From positions 1-29,443 of the forward strand of contig CAKUHB010000033.1 of the NCBI GenBank assembly GCA_934655875.1: DNA of 29,443 nucleotides, read 5' to 3'. The notes beneath the pieces are model-generated. The model saw only the letters and a program-made list of their open reading frames with translations, searched no databases and was not told the DNA's origin. The position numbers and the translations under genes are program-made. Position 1 is the first letter of the stretch. The number at the start of each line of letters is the position of its first letter. Positions 1 to 8,157 of this stretch are shown here, piece by piece. The DNA comes from an uncultured Oscillospiraceae bacterium (GTDB lineage Bacteria > Bacillota > Clostridia > Oscillospirales > Oscillospiraceae).

Positions 1-82
1 TTGTCAAGAACTTTTTTCGACTTTTTTCAGCCGGCTTTCTTGACGCCCCTCCAAAGTACCGCGCTCTTCAGAACGCTCGCAT

Positions 83-111
83 ATGATATCAAAGCAAAAC
101 CGGTTTGTCAA
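83..111 (-). promoter_or_regulatory. strong sigma-A promoter pointing left out of the window
   Basis: Read on the minus strand, TTGACA (106-111) is separated by exactly 17 bases from TATCAT (83-88). Upstream of the -35, bases 112-150 read as A-tracts on this strand, like an UP element; they overlap the 3' end of gerAB. No gene follows before the window edge, so the target lies outside. A second minus-strand TTGACA at 2-7, also preceded by A-tracts, suggests tandem promoters as in rRNA operons. The motif match is seen; the rRNA assignment is inference. Confidence 0.7.
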
Positions 112-120
112 CCCTTTTTT

Positions 121-1116
121 TCATAATTTTTTAATCTTTTTTATATCCACTATAACTAGTGTTAATACCGGCAGAATACCCCAAAATGTAGCCGCTCCGC
201 CTGCCCAGGCCACAGCCGGTACACGGTCTGCGCCCAGACTGCCTGCAAACGCCAGCAGGCAGAAGGCTGCCGTGCCGTAATCCGCCTGCTTTGCTCCTCC
301 AATCAGCGCCGTCAGATTCCCGGCAGCGCATACGATCCCCGTCAGCAGCAAAAACAGACCCAGCATCAGGCTGACGGACAGCAGCGGTTCGAACCGCTCC
401 ATGACAGACAGCACAGACAGGCTCTTGGTCAGTGTATACAGGGGCAGCCTGCTCGCACCGGCCAGCTCCGGCGACAGGCATCCCGCCGTGATCAGCGCCA
501 GAGCCGCCGGTGCGATCGCCGCCAGTGCGACGCAGCCCCAGCCAGCCCGGCGGCTGCCCCGCTCCGGCTGCGCCGCAAACAGGATGCACGCCGGGCTCAG
601 GCAGACGCAGGCACTGAGACCGGCGTCCGCAGCGCTTCCCCACGGCTTGCACCAGTCCGGCTGCAAATGCCGCAGGGACGTCAGCACAATGATACTATAT
701 AATATGGCCAGAACCAACGACAGAATGCCGCCCACGGCAGCCGCGCGGCGGCTGCCCTTTCCGCAGGCCAGCGCAGCCAGCAGAAGAAGGACAGCCGGTG
801 CCGCAGGCCCCGGATCCGTTTCAAACGCGGTGCGGACTGCCGACGCCGTTCCCGATGCCGCGGCCAGCAGCCACAAAAGCTCCAGGATCGCGGCAATCGT
901 GCCGCCGGTATGCCCGAACGCCAGCGAAAATGTCTCTGGAATCCCGCAGGCCGTGCGGCGCGAGAGGCGTGCCATCGCGGTCAGGAGCAGCGCCGCCAGC
1001 GCGCCGCCCAACAGCACCCATGTCCAGCCCAGCCCTGCAAGCGCCATGGCCGCGGGCGCGCTCAGTGCGCCAAGCGACCACGCCCGTGCCTGCCGCGCCG
1101 TGATCCTATTCTCCAA
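121..1116 (-). CDS. gerAB: GerAB-like spore germinant receptor permease subunit
   Basis: The 331-residue protein is almost entirely hydrophobic, with about nine to ten predicted membrane segments. Its N-terminus (ITARQARAWSLGALSAPAA) resembles the start of GerAB/APC-type permeases, which sense small germinants in the spore inner membrane. It is somewhat short for GerAB (about 365 residues), with little soluble sequence. Its start overlaps the end of the GerAC-like gene by 11 bases, so the genes are translationally coupled. Identification rests on topology, the N-terminal pattern and adjacency to a clear gerAA; sequence alone would be weak. It may be a divergent spore permease of unknown ligand. 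Confidence 0.7.
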   Translation of the reverse strand: MENRITARQARAWSLGALSAPAAMALAGLGWTWVLLGGALAALLLTAMARLSRRTACGIPETFSLAFGHTGGTIAAILELLWLLAAASGTASAVRTAFETDPGPAAPAVLLLLAALACGKGSRRAAAVGGILSLVLAILYSIIVLTSLRHLQPDWCKPWGSAADAGLSACVCLSPACILFAAQPERGSRRAGWGCVALAAIAPAALALITAGCLSPELAGASRLPLYTLTKSLSVLSVMERFEPLLSVSLMLGLFLLLTGIVCAAGNLTALIGGAKQADYGTAAFCLLAFAGSLGADRVPAVAWAGGAATFWGILPVLTLVIVDIKKIKKL

Positions 1117-1600
1117 GCGTCACGCCTCCTTCTTCTGTCGTCTTCAGTACCGCAGGCCGGAGCGGTTCCCCGCGCAAACGCGCCGCGTGTGCCTGCGACA
1201 GGGTCAGCTTCCCCGGATGCGCGCGCAGGAACTCCACCAGTGCGGATGCATCCAATTTCTCTGCGCGCGAGACATACAGCTTCGCCGCCGGGCGGAATGA
1301 GGGCTGTGTGGCCGCCTGCTCCAGAAGTGCCTGCGACGGGCGCAGGAGCACGATATGCTCCGCCGTGTCGAGAAACAGCGCGCCCTCCGCCGACTGTTCC
1401 ATCTGCTTCAGCGCTGCGGCGAGCGTTTCGCCGCATCCGGCCGCGCCATTGTCGCTGGACACGCAGACCGCACCGTCCTGCTCTTCGATCACCAGTACGC
1501 GCGCCGGAAGCAGCTTTGCCGCGTCCGTCCCGGTCTTCGCCAGCATCCAGAAGCAGACGGCCGAAGCCGCCGCCAGAAATCCGATCCAGAGTCTATGCAT
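1106..1600 (-). CDS. short GerAC-like germinant receptor subunit
   Basis: A 164-residue protein with one N-terminal hydrophobic segment (residues 4-20) and a soluble remainder. The middle (GCGETLAAALKQMEQSAEGALFL, then a segment ending at LLRPSQALLEQ) resembles the first GerAC domain, where a TL.EA helix precedes a strand about the protein's own induction. GerAC proteins are normally 350-400 residues with a lipobox; here no L-x-x-C lipobox is visible and the later domains are missing. The start is preceded by AGGGGG at 6 bases, and ATG overlaps the gerAA stop by 8 bases. Position inside the ger operon supports a C-subunit role, but a lineage-specific accessory protein is possible. Confidence 0.5.
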   Translation of the reverse strand: MHRLWIGFLAAASAVCFWMLAKTGTDAAKLLPARVLVIEEQDGAVCVSSDNGAAGCGETLAAALKQMEQSAEGALFLDTAEHIVLLRPSQALLEQAATQPSFRPAAKLYVSRAEKLDASALVEFLRAHPGKLTLSQAHAARLRGEPLRPAVLKTTEEGGVTLGE

Positions 1601-3032
1601 GTGTGTCCCCCTGATTTTTCAGATCCTGCGGCCGGAGCGCCGCGTCGCGCCGGTTCTGCCGCGCAAGCCGCGGACGCAGGATCGTCCTGGCTCCATGCAC
1701 ATTCGAAAACGGCTCCAGATACGAAACGCCGAGACTTTCCAGCCCCGCCAGATGGATCAGCAGAACAATTCCGCCGGCCGTCAGCCCGAACAGCCCGCCG
1801 ACTCCCGCCAGCGCAGTCAGCGCAAAGCGCCAGACGCGTATCGCGTCCGACAGATCGCGGCTCGGCAGCGTAAAGCCGCAGATGCCGCTCGACGCCGCAA
1901 CGATCAGCGCCGCAGGCGACACCAGCCGTGCATCCACCGCCGTCGTCCCGACGACAAGTCCACCGATGATCGAAACCGCCGTGCCGATCGCCTGCGGCAG
2001 GTGCAGCCCGGCTTCCTGTAACAGCTCAAAGGAAGCAAGCAGGCCGATCACCTCAAATACCGTGTCAAACGGCACCTCGCGCTTGCTGTCGATGATGGCG
2101 AGCAGCAGCTTCGTCGGGATCATCTGCTGGTGATAGGACGCCATCGCGACATAGAGCCCCGGCAGCAGCAGCGCAATGAGAAGCGCCGCATACCGCAGCG
2201 CCCGCAGGCAGGACGCGGAAATATAATCGACCGCCCGATCCTCCGTGGACTTCATCAGGATCCCGAGATCCACCGGCGCCAGATACCCCAGCGGCAGCCC
2301 GTCGACGAGCAGACCGACCTGCCCGTTCAGAAGCCCCTGGCAGAACGTATCCGGCCGTTCGGTATATTGCAGCAGCGGGAACGCCGTCCGGCGTGAGCCG
2401 GTCACGTATTCCTCCACGGCGGCGGGCGTCAGCAGGCCGTCAATGTCGATCTCCGAAAGCCGCTTTTCCATCCGCTCCACCACATCCTTCGACGTCAGCC
2501 CCGCCAGATAGCAGACTGTGACGCCTGTCCCGCTCCTCTGGCCGACTGTCTTCTGGGAAAAGCGCAGCTGCGGCGTGCGCAGATGGCGGCGCACCAGACT
2601 GGTGTTGATGCGCATGGTCTCGGTAAAGGCGTCCTTTGCGCCCTTGACCGTGTTCTCTGACTCCGGTGCGGACGGCCCGCGGCTGACCGAGGTCTTCGTC
2701 TCAAAGCAGAGGGCCGTCCCCGTCCCCGGAAACAGCACCGCGCAGTAGCCATGCACGAGCTTGTCCGCCGCGTCCTGTACGCTCGTCACCCGCTCGGCCA
2801 CGGCGCAGTAGACCCGGCTTTTTTCTGCCTGCTGCAAAACCTCCTGCATGCTGCCGGGGCGCACCGCTTCCATGAGGGGCTTCAGGACCTGCTCGGCAAT
2901 GTCGCCGCCGGAGGTCAGCCCATCCAGAAACATGACATCCAGCCGCTGCCCGCCTGCCGTGATCTGCCGCTCGGCCACATCCGCGCTCGCGCCAAAGCAC
3001 GCGCGCAGCTCCGCAATCCCCCAGTTTTCCAT
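1593..3032 (-). CDS. gerAA: GerAA-family spore germination protein
   Basis: At 479 residues it has the usual length of GerAA/SpoVAF-type proteins: a large cytoplasmic N-terminal half followed by five or so membrane segments (about residues 245-440). The family signature is clear around residues 135-180: SRGPSAPESENTVKGAKDAF leading into a FTETMRINTSLVRRH stretch (R.P..E....G...FTE....N..L.RR). GerAA assembles with B and C subunits in the spore inner membrane to trigger germination. I chose the ATG at 3032 because GGGAGGG lies 6 bases upstream; the longer frame to 3167 lacks a ribosome site. It is first in a three-gene operon, which in sporeformers is normally expressed in the forespore; no clear sigma-G promoter was found. 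Confidence 0.93.
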   Translation of the reverse strand: MENWGIAELRACFGASADVAERQITAGGQRLDVMFLDGLTSGGDIAEQVLKPLMEAVRPGSMQEVLQQAEKSRVYCAVAERVTSVQDAADKLVHGYCAVLFPGTGTALCFETKTSVSRGPSAPESENTVKGAKDAFTETMRINTSLVRRHLRTPQLRFSQKTVGQRSGTGVTVCYLAGLTSKDVVERMEKRLSEIDIDGLLTPAAVEEYVTGSRRTAFPLLQYTERPDTFCQGLLNGQVGLLVDGLPLGYLAPVDLGILMKSTEDRAVDYISASCLRALRYAALLIALLLPGLYVAMASYHQQMIPTKLLLAIIDSKREVPFDTVFEVIGLLASFELLQEAGLHLPQAIGTAVSIIGGLVVGTTAVDARLVSPAALIVAASSGICGFTLPSRDLSDAIRVWRFALTALAGVGGLFGLTAGGIVLLIHLAGLESLGVSYLEPFSNVHGARTILRPRLARQNRRDAALRPQDLKNQGDTHA

Positions 3033-3114
3033 CCGGATCCCTCCCATGTGCAGAAATTCTTCCATCAGTTTTTCCACCGCCGCGGAAAAGTATACGTCTT
3101 TCTGCCGCGCAGGT

Positions 3115-3143
3115 TTGCATATCCCGGCAGTTTGTGGTAGACT
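3115..3143 (+). promoter_or_regulatory. candidate promoter of the femAB-alr-mnmE run
   Basis: TTGCAT (3115-3120), 17-base spacer, TAGACT (3138-3143). Match to consensus is partial (3/6 and 4/6) but position and spacing fit the first plus-strand gene at 3203. A similar TTGCAT ... GTGGTAAACT arrangement precedes the small gene at 27296. Confidence 0.4.
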
Positions 3144-3202
3144 ATAGCGAAAGCAATTTGCATGCACTCATATATTATATATGTATCTGGAGATGTACCG
3201 TC

Positions 3203-4270
3203 ATGTATGAACTGATCACTGAGAAGACGCTTCCGGAGTATGAGGCGTTTATCCAGCGCCACCCGAAGGGAAACTTCGCGCAGAGCAGCCTTTGGGCCAA
3301 GCAGAAGCCCATGTGGCTTTGGGACGCCATCGCCGTGCGCGGCGAGGACGGGCAGATCAAGGGCACGCTTGCGCTTATGACGCGGAAGGTGCCCGGCATC
3401 GGCCGGACGCTCATGTACGGCTGCCGCGGGCCGGTCTGCGATCTTGACGACCGCGAGACGTTCGCGGCGCTGCTCGAGGGCGCGAAGGCGCTGGCAAAAA
3501 ACTATAAGGCATATGTCATCAAGCTCGACCCGGACGTTCCCTCGTCCAACACTGCGTTTTCCGACATGATGCGCTCGTTCGGCTTCCGCTTCAAGGAGGG
3601 CGGCAAGAATTTTGAAGCCATCCAGCCCCGCTATGTCTTCCGCCTGAACGTCGAGGGCAAGACCGAGGAGGAGCTGATGGCCGCCTTCCACCAGAAATGG
3701 CGCTATAACATCCGTCTGGCCGAGCGCAAGGGCGTGACCGTGAAGATCTGCGGCAAGGAGATGGTCCCGGCGTTCGCCGATCTCATGCTCACGACCGGCG
3801 TGCGCGACGGCTTCGTCACGCGCAAGCCCGAATACTTTGCGAACATGCTCGACAATCTGGGCGAGCACGCGCGGCTCTATATGGCCTTTGACCCAGAGGG
3901 CACGCCGATCGCGGGCACGCTCGCCATCCACTACGGCGACAAGGTCTGGTATCTCTACGGCGCATCGTCAAACGAGCACCGCAATCTGATGCCCAACTAT
4001 TTATTGCAGTGGCGCATGATCCAGTGGGCGGTCGAGACCGGCTGCCGCGTGTACGATTTCCGCGGCGTGTCCGGCAACGTCTCCGAGGATAACCCGCTCT
4101 ACGGTCTGTTCCGCTTCAAGCAGGGCTTCGGCGGCGAGTTCACCGAGTTTGTCGGCGAAGCCGATCTTGTGCTCTCTCCGGTGATCTACTGGGCCGTGGA
4201 GCACGGCACGTCCGTCTTCAAAGACGTACGCAAGGCCGTCTATCTGATCCGCAACCGCGATAAAAAGTAA
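3203..4270 (+). CDS. FemAB/FemX-family peptidoglycan bridge aminoacyltransferase
   Basis: This 355-residue protein has the size and double-GNAT pattern of the FemXAB family, which transfers amino acids from aminoacyl-tRNA to the peptide stem of peptidoglycan precursors at the inner face of the membrane. Typical features are the N-terminal GNFAQSSLWAKQK, a central HQKWRYNIRLAERKGV (the FemAB 'K.R.NI..A...GV' element) and a C-terminal YDFRGVSG...NPLYGLFRFKQGFG. The start at 3203 has GGAG about 10 bases upstream; the frame opens earlier but without a ribosome site. It is followed after 14 bases by alanine racemase, so the pair probably serves wall peptide synthesis. The amino acid added cannot be read from the sequence. 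Confidence 0.88.
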   Translation: MYELITEKTLPEYEAFIQRHPKGNFAQSSLWAKQKPMWLWDAIAVRGEDGQIKGTLALMTRKVPGIGRTLMYGCRGPVCDLDDRETFAALLEGAKALAKNYKAYVIKLDPDVPSSNTAFSDMMRSFGFRFKEGGKNFEAIQPRYVFRLNVEGKTEEELMAAFHQKWRYNIRLAERKGVTVKICGKEMVPAFADLMLTTGVRDGFVTRKPEYFANMLDNLGEHARLYMAFDPEGTPIAGTLAIHYGDKVWYLYGASSNEHRNLMPNYLLQWRMIQWAVETGCRVYDFRGVSGNVSEDNPLYGLFRFKQGFGGEFTEFVGEADLVLSPVIYWAVEHGTSVFKDVRKAVYLIRNRDKK

Positions 4271-4284
4271 GCGGAGGAAGCGTT

Positions 4285-5376
4285 ATGAAAGCGTATGTCG
4301 TTGATTCCGCCGCCGTCCGCGGCAATTTGCAGGCTTTGCAGGCGCGCGCAGGCAGCGCCGTCCTCTGGGCCGTTCTGAAGGGCGACGGCTATGGGCTGGG
4401 GCTTTTGCCGATGGCCGCCATCTGCCGCGAAGCGGGCGTCGACCATTTTGCCGTCACCGAGGTGCAGGAGGTGCGCGCGCTGCGCGAGAACGGTTTTTCC
4501 GACACGCAGATCCTGATGCTCCGCCCGACGGCGGAGCAGGACGAGCTGACGCAGCTTTTGCAGCTGGGCGCGATCCTGACCGTTTCGAGCCAGAACGACG
4601 CGACCGTCCTGAACGGCCTTGCCGAAAAGCTCGGCGTGCAGGCGCAGATCCATGTCAAAATCGACACCGGCATGGGCCGGTACGGCTTTCTGCCGGACGA
4701 GATGGATCAGCTGATCCCTATTTTCAAATATATGGATCACCTGCACGTCACCGGCATCTACACGCACCTGCACTCCGCGTTCTGTAATAAAAAAGCGACG
4801 CTTGCGCAGGCCGAAGCCTTCCAGTCCGTTCTGGACAGGCTGCACGCCGAGGGCTGCGAGACCGGCATGGCGCACATGCTGAACTCCGCCGGGCTTCTCA
4901 AATACCCGCAGTACGCCATGGACGGCGTGCGCGTCGGCTCGGCCATTCTGGGCCGCGTCTCCGTGCGCGGGAATTTTGGGCTCACGCGCGTCGGCGAGTG
5001 TCAGGCGACCGTCGAGGAGCTGCGCTGGCTCCCCAAGGGCCACAGCTGCAGCTACGGCGCGGGCTGGATTGCGAAAAAGCCGACCCGCGTGGCCGTCTTC
5101 TCCGTGGGCTGGTACCACGGGTTCGGGACGGAAATGGGCAATGACCTGTTCCGCTTCTGCGACTGCCTGCGCGGCGTTTTGCGCAATCTCAGGCAGATGC
5201 TCTTCAAAAAGCATATCTATGTGACCGTAAACGGGAAAAAGTGCCGCGTGATCGGCCATATCGGCATGCTCCACACCTGCGTGGACGTGACGAACATCCC
5301 CTGCGCCGTCGGCGACCCGGCCATCTTTGACCTCAAGCCGCTCCTGCGCAAGGGCATCCCGGTCGTCTACCGGTAA
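4285..5376 (+). CDS. alr: alanine racemase (PLP fold III)
   Basis: A 363-residue fold-III PLP enzyme that would interconvert L- and D-alanine for peptidoglycan. The PLP lysine is K32 in AVLKGDGYGLG. K124 and R131 in HVKIDTGMGRYG correspond to the carbamylated lysine and its arginine partner, and the catalytic tyrosine is Y257 in CSYGAGW. The C-terminal 'MDQ' motif of typical Alr reads IGMLHTCVDVT, keeping the methionine (M328) but replacing the following aspartate with leucine. The start is preceded by GGAGG. It lies in a tight run with FemAB upstream and mnmE 10 bases downstream. A broader racemase such as serine/alanine cannot be excluded because of the divergent C-terminal motif. Confidence 0.85.
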   Translation: MKAYVVDSAAVRGNLQALQARAGSAVLWAVLKGDGYGLGLLPMAAICREAGVDHFAVTEVQEVRALRENGFSDTQILMLRPTAEQDELTQLLQLGAILTVSSQNDATVLNGLAEKLGVQAQIHVKIDTGMGRYGFLPDEMDQLIPIFKYMDHLHVTGIYTHLHSAFCNKKATLAQAEAFQSVLDRLHAEGCETGMAHMLNSAGLLKYPQYAMDGVRVGSAILGRVSVRGNFGLTRVGECQATVEELRWLPKGHSCSYGAGWIAKKPTRVAVFSVGWYHGFGTEMGNDLFRFCDCLRGVLRNLRQMLFKKHIYVTVNGKKCRVIGHIGMLHTCVDVTNIPCAVGDPAIFDLKPLLRKGIPVVYR

Positions 5377-5386
5377 GGAGGAAGCC

Positions 5387-6748
5387 ATGGCTGATAAAAT
5401 TGCCGCCGTTGCCACCGGCCATGCCCGGACGGGCATCGGCATTCTGCGCCTGTCCGGCGACGGGTGCATCGAAGCGGCCGGGACGGTCTTCCGTCCGCGT
5501 TCCGGCCGTCCGCTCGCTTCCCTGCCCGACCGCAAGCTCGCGCTCGGCACGCTCTATGACGTGCAGGGACGGGAGCTGGATCACTGCATGGCGTTCATCT
5601 CCCGCGCGCCGCACTCCTACACCGGCGAGGATACCGCGGAGATCCAGTGCCACGGCTCTCCGGCGGCGCTGGCCGCGGGACTGGAAGCGCTGTTTGCGGC
5701 GGGCTTCCGGCAGGCAAGGCCGGGCGAGTTCACGCGCCGCGCGTTTCTGAACGGCCGGATGGATCTGACGCAGGCGGAAGCCGTCATCGATCTCATCGAT
5801 GCCGAGACCGCCGACGCCGCGGCGAACGCCGCCGGTCAGATTGCCGGTGCGATCCGCCGGAAAATTGACCCCATCTATGACAGCTGGGTCGATATTTGCG
5901 CACATTTCCACGCCGTTCTGGACTATCCGGACGAGGATATTGACCCGTTCGAGCTTTCCCGGTTTGAAGACGCGCTCACCGAAAGCAGCCGCACGCTCAC
6001 GGCGCTCCTCTCCTCCTGCCACCGGGGTCGGATGGTGCAGTCCGGCATCCGGGCCGCCATCCTCGGCAGCCCGAACGCGGGAAAATCCAGTCTTCTCAAC
6101 CGTCTGGCGGGCTTTGACCGCGTCATTGTCACCGACATTCCCGGCACGACGCGCGACACCGTCGAGCAGACCGCCACGCTGGGCCGCCATCTGGTTCGGC
6201 TGGTCGATACGGCCGGCATCCGCGACACCGAGGACGTCATCGAGCGCATCGGCGTCGACCGGTCGGTCGAAGCGGCAAAGGACTGCGACGCGGCGCTGTT
6301 CGTCGTCGACGGCTCCAGACCGCTGACCGAGGAGGATCGCCGCGCCATGGACGCGGCGCTCGGCGCGCCGGACGCGATCGCCATTCTCAACAAGCAGGAT
6401 CTTCCCTGCGTGATCGAGCCGTCCGACCTGCCGTTTTCGTATATCGTCCCCGTCTCATGCAAGGATGGAACCGGCTTTGATCTTCTCGAGCAGGCATTCG
6501 ACATGCTCTTCCCGGACGATATCCCGTGCGACGGCTCGCTCCTTACAAACGCGCGGCAGGCCGACGCTATTCTGCGCGCGAAGCGCGCCGTGGATGCGGC
6601 CATCCGTTCGCTGCGCGCCGGATTTACGCCGGACGCCGTGCTGGTCGATCTGGAGAGCGCCATGTCCGCCCTCGGTGAGGTCACGGGCCGCACCATGCGC
6701 GAGGATATCACGAACCGCATTTTTGAGCGGTTCTGCGTTGGAAAATAA
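5387..6748 (+). CDS. mnmE: tRNA uridine-5-carboxymethylaminomethyl(34) synthesis GTPase MnmE
   Basis: MnmE, with MnmG, modifies the wobble uridine of tRNAs reading two-codon sets, using GTP, 5,10-methylene-tetrahydrofolate and glycine or ammonium. The 453-residue protein has the N-terminal folate-binding dimerisation domain (residues 1-118, HSYTGEDTAEIQCHGS), the helical domain, and an inserted G domain with GSPNAGKSS (G1), DIPGTTRDT (G2), DTAGIR (G3) and NKQD (G4). It ends in the hallmark FCVGK, whose cysteine is conserved. AAGGAGG sits 6 bases before the ATG at 5387; the longer open frame overlaps alr. Its usual neighbours mnmG and rsmG are absent; a cysteine desulfurase follows after 20 bases. 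Confidence 0.97.
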   Translation: MADKIAAVATGHARTGIGILRLSGDGCIEAAGTVFRPRSGRPLASLPDRKLALGTLYDVQGRELDHCMAFISRAPHSYTGEDTAEIQCHGSPAALAAGLEALFAAGFRQARPGEFTRRAFLNGRMDLTQAEAVIDLIDAETADAAANAAGQIAGAIRRKIDPIYDSWVDICAHFHAVLDYPDEDIDPFELSRFEDALTESSRTLTALLSSCHRGRMVQSGIRAAILGSPNAGKSSLLNRLAGFDRVIVTDIPGTTRDTVEQTATLGRHLVRLVDTAGIRDTEDVIERIGVDRSVEAAKDCDAALFVVDGSRPLTEEDRRAMDAALGAPDAIAILNKQDLPCVIEPSDLPFSYIVPVSCKDGTGFDLLEQAFDMLFPDDIPCDGSLLTNARQADAILRAKRAVDAAIRSLRAGFTPDAVLVDLESAMSALGEVTGRTMREDITNRIFERFCVGK

Positions 6749-6768
6749 GCTGTAAAGGGCTGATTTTT

Positions 6769-7887
6769 ATGATTTATCTTGATAATTCCGCCACCACGCA
6801 GCCGTGTGCCGCCTGCGTGCAGGCGATGACCGGCATGCTGACAGACTGCTGGGGCAATCCCTCGTCCGTGCACGAGCTTGGCATCGCGGCAAACCGCCGC
6901 CTGCGGCAGGCGCGGCAGCAGGTCGCGGACGCGCTCGGCGCGGAGACAGACCGCGTGTTCTTCACCTCCGGCGGCACCGAAGCGGACAACTGGGCGATCT
7001 TCTCTGCCATCGACCGTCTCGGCAAGCGCGGCCGCCACATCGTCACGACTGCCATCGAACATCACGCAGTGCTGCATCCCATGCAGAAGCTCGAAGCAAA
7101 GGGCTTCGAGGTCACATACCTGCAGCCCGACCACGAGGGCAACATCACGGTCGACGCCCTCAAAAAGGCGCTGCGCCCGGACACGATCCTCGTTTCCGTC
7201 ATGATAGTCAACAACGAGACTGGCGCCGTCCTGCCGATCGCCGACATGGTCAGAGCCACGCGCCGCCTGTCGCCGCTCGCGCTGTTCCACACCGACGCCG
7301 TGCAGGGCTTTCTGAAGGTTCCGTTCAGAGCCAAGACGCTCGGCGCGGACATGATCTCCGTCTCCGCGCACAAGATCCACGCGGCCAAGGGGACGGGCGC
7401 ACTCTACATCCGTCCGGGTCTTCCGCTGCCCGCGTTCATCCACGGCGGCGGGCAGGAAAGCAATTTCCGCTCTGGCACGGAGAATCTGCCCGGCATCTGC
7501 GGCTTCGGCGCGGCCTGCGCCGACACGGACGCAAAGGCGGAGATCGCGCACATGGCGCACCTGCGGGATCTGGCCCGGGAAAAGCTTGCCGCCATTGACG
7601 GTCTTGTCCTCATCGGCAGCCAGCAGGCGCCGCACATTGTCAATCTCTCCCTGCCGGGCCTTCGCTCGCAGGGGATCATCAACTGCCTGCAATCGGATGG
7701 GATCTATGTCTCGGCAGGCTCCGCCTGCTCCAAGGGGCACCGCAGCCATGTGCTGGACGCCATGCGCCTGTCCCCCGCCATCATCGACGGCTCCATCCGC
7801 GTCTCCTTCTCGCGCGACAACACCGAGGCCGACGTGGACGCCCTCTGCGCCGCATTGCTGCGGGCGAAGCAGACCTTGAAGGGGTAA
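6769..7887 (+). CDS. cysteine desulfurase (NifS/IscS family)
   Basis: A 372-residue PLP enzyme that removes sulfur from cysteine as an enzyme-bound persulfide. It shows YLDNSATT at the N-terminus, FTSGGTEADNWAI, the PLP lysine K202 in SVSAHKIHAAKG, GGGQE...FRSGTEN, and the active cysteine C320 in SAGSACSKGH. The short loop around C320 suggests the NifS/IscS type rather than SufS. AAAGGG lies 9 bases before the ATG. Placement 20 bases after mnmE suggests the sulfur may feed tRNA 2-thiouridine, since MnmA acts on the same U34, or general Fe-S assembly; no IscU or mnmA is in the window. The gene ends at a long hairpin in a repeat. Confidence 0.93.
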   Translation: MIYLDNSATTQPCAACVQAMTGMLTDCWGNPSSVHELGIAANRRLRQARQQVADALGAETDRVFFTSGGTEADNWAIFSAIDRLGKRGRHIVTTAIEHHAVLHPMQKLEAKGFEVTYLQPDHEGNITVDALKKALRPDTILVSVMIVNNETGAVLPIADMVRATRRLSPLALFHTDAVQGFLKVPFRAKTLGADMISVSAHKIHAAKGTGALYIRPGLPLPAFIHGGGQESNFRSGTENLPGICGFGAACADTDAKAEIAHMAHLRDLAREKLAAIDGLVLIGSQQAPHIVNLSLPGLRSQGIINCLQSDGIYVSAGSACSKGHRSHVLDAMRLSPAIIDGSIRVSFSRDNTEADVDALCAALLRAKQTLKG

Positions 7888-7888
7888 C

Positions 7889-7945
7889 GTCCTCCGGAGG
7901 CTCATTCTTTTCTCTCGCAAGAGAAAAGAATGGGGAGAAAAGAGT
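7889..7945 (+). repeat. repeat type 1: perfect hairpin unit, copy 1
   Basis: Directly after the desulfurase stop lies the palindrome CCTCCGGAGG, then a perfect 13-bp stem (7903-7915 with 7920-7932, loop CGCA), then GGGAGAAAAGAGTGC and a G-run. About 55 bases recur at 22774-22838 with the same stem core and tail. It may act as the terminator of the desulfurase gene although no long T-run follows. Confidence 0.75.
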
Positions 7946-8157
7946 GCCTGGGGATGCTGGGTTCATACCGCAGTACGGTTTAGGCAAGAGCCTGATTTGA
8001 AAGCGCTTGCATTCGCGCCAAGTCACCTGACGTGTGCTTTGGTACGCGCCGCCCGTTGGCGTGGGAATCAGGTTTGCTTGCATTGTGTCTTTGAATGGGT
8101 GCGGTCAATAGAAACTGCTATCGAAATCAGCAGAATTGTACGTATTCGCACTGACCA
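7946..8157. other. non-coding stretch between repeats
   Basis: No ribosome site or family-like reading frame was seen. The region has short local inverted repeats (for example ACCG...CGGT around 7967-7980). Frames crossing it translate the neighbouring repeat and look like repeat-derived artefacts. Confidence 0.5.

Noticed and set aside
7781..8083. 100-residue minus-strand frame over the repeat after the desulfurase
   Set aside because: It overlaps the desulfurase 3' end and the hairpin repeat and has no ribosome site or family match that I recognise.
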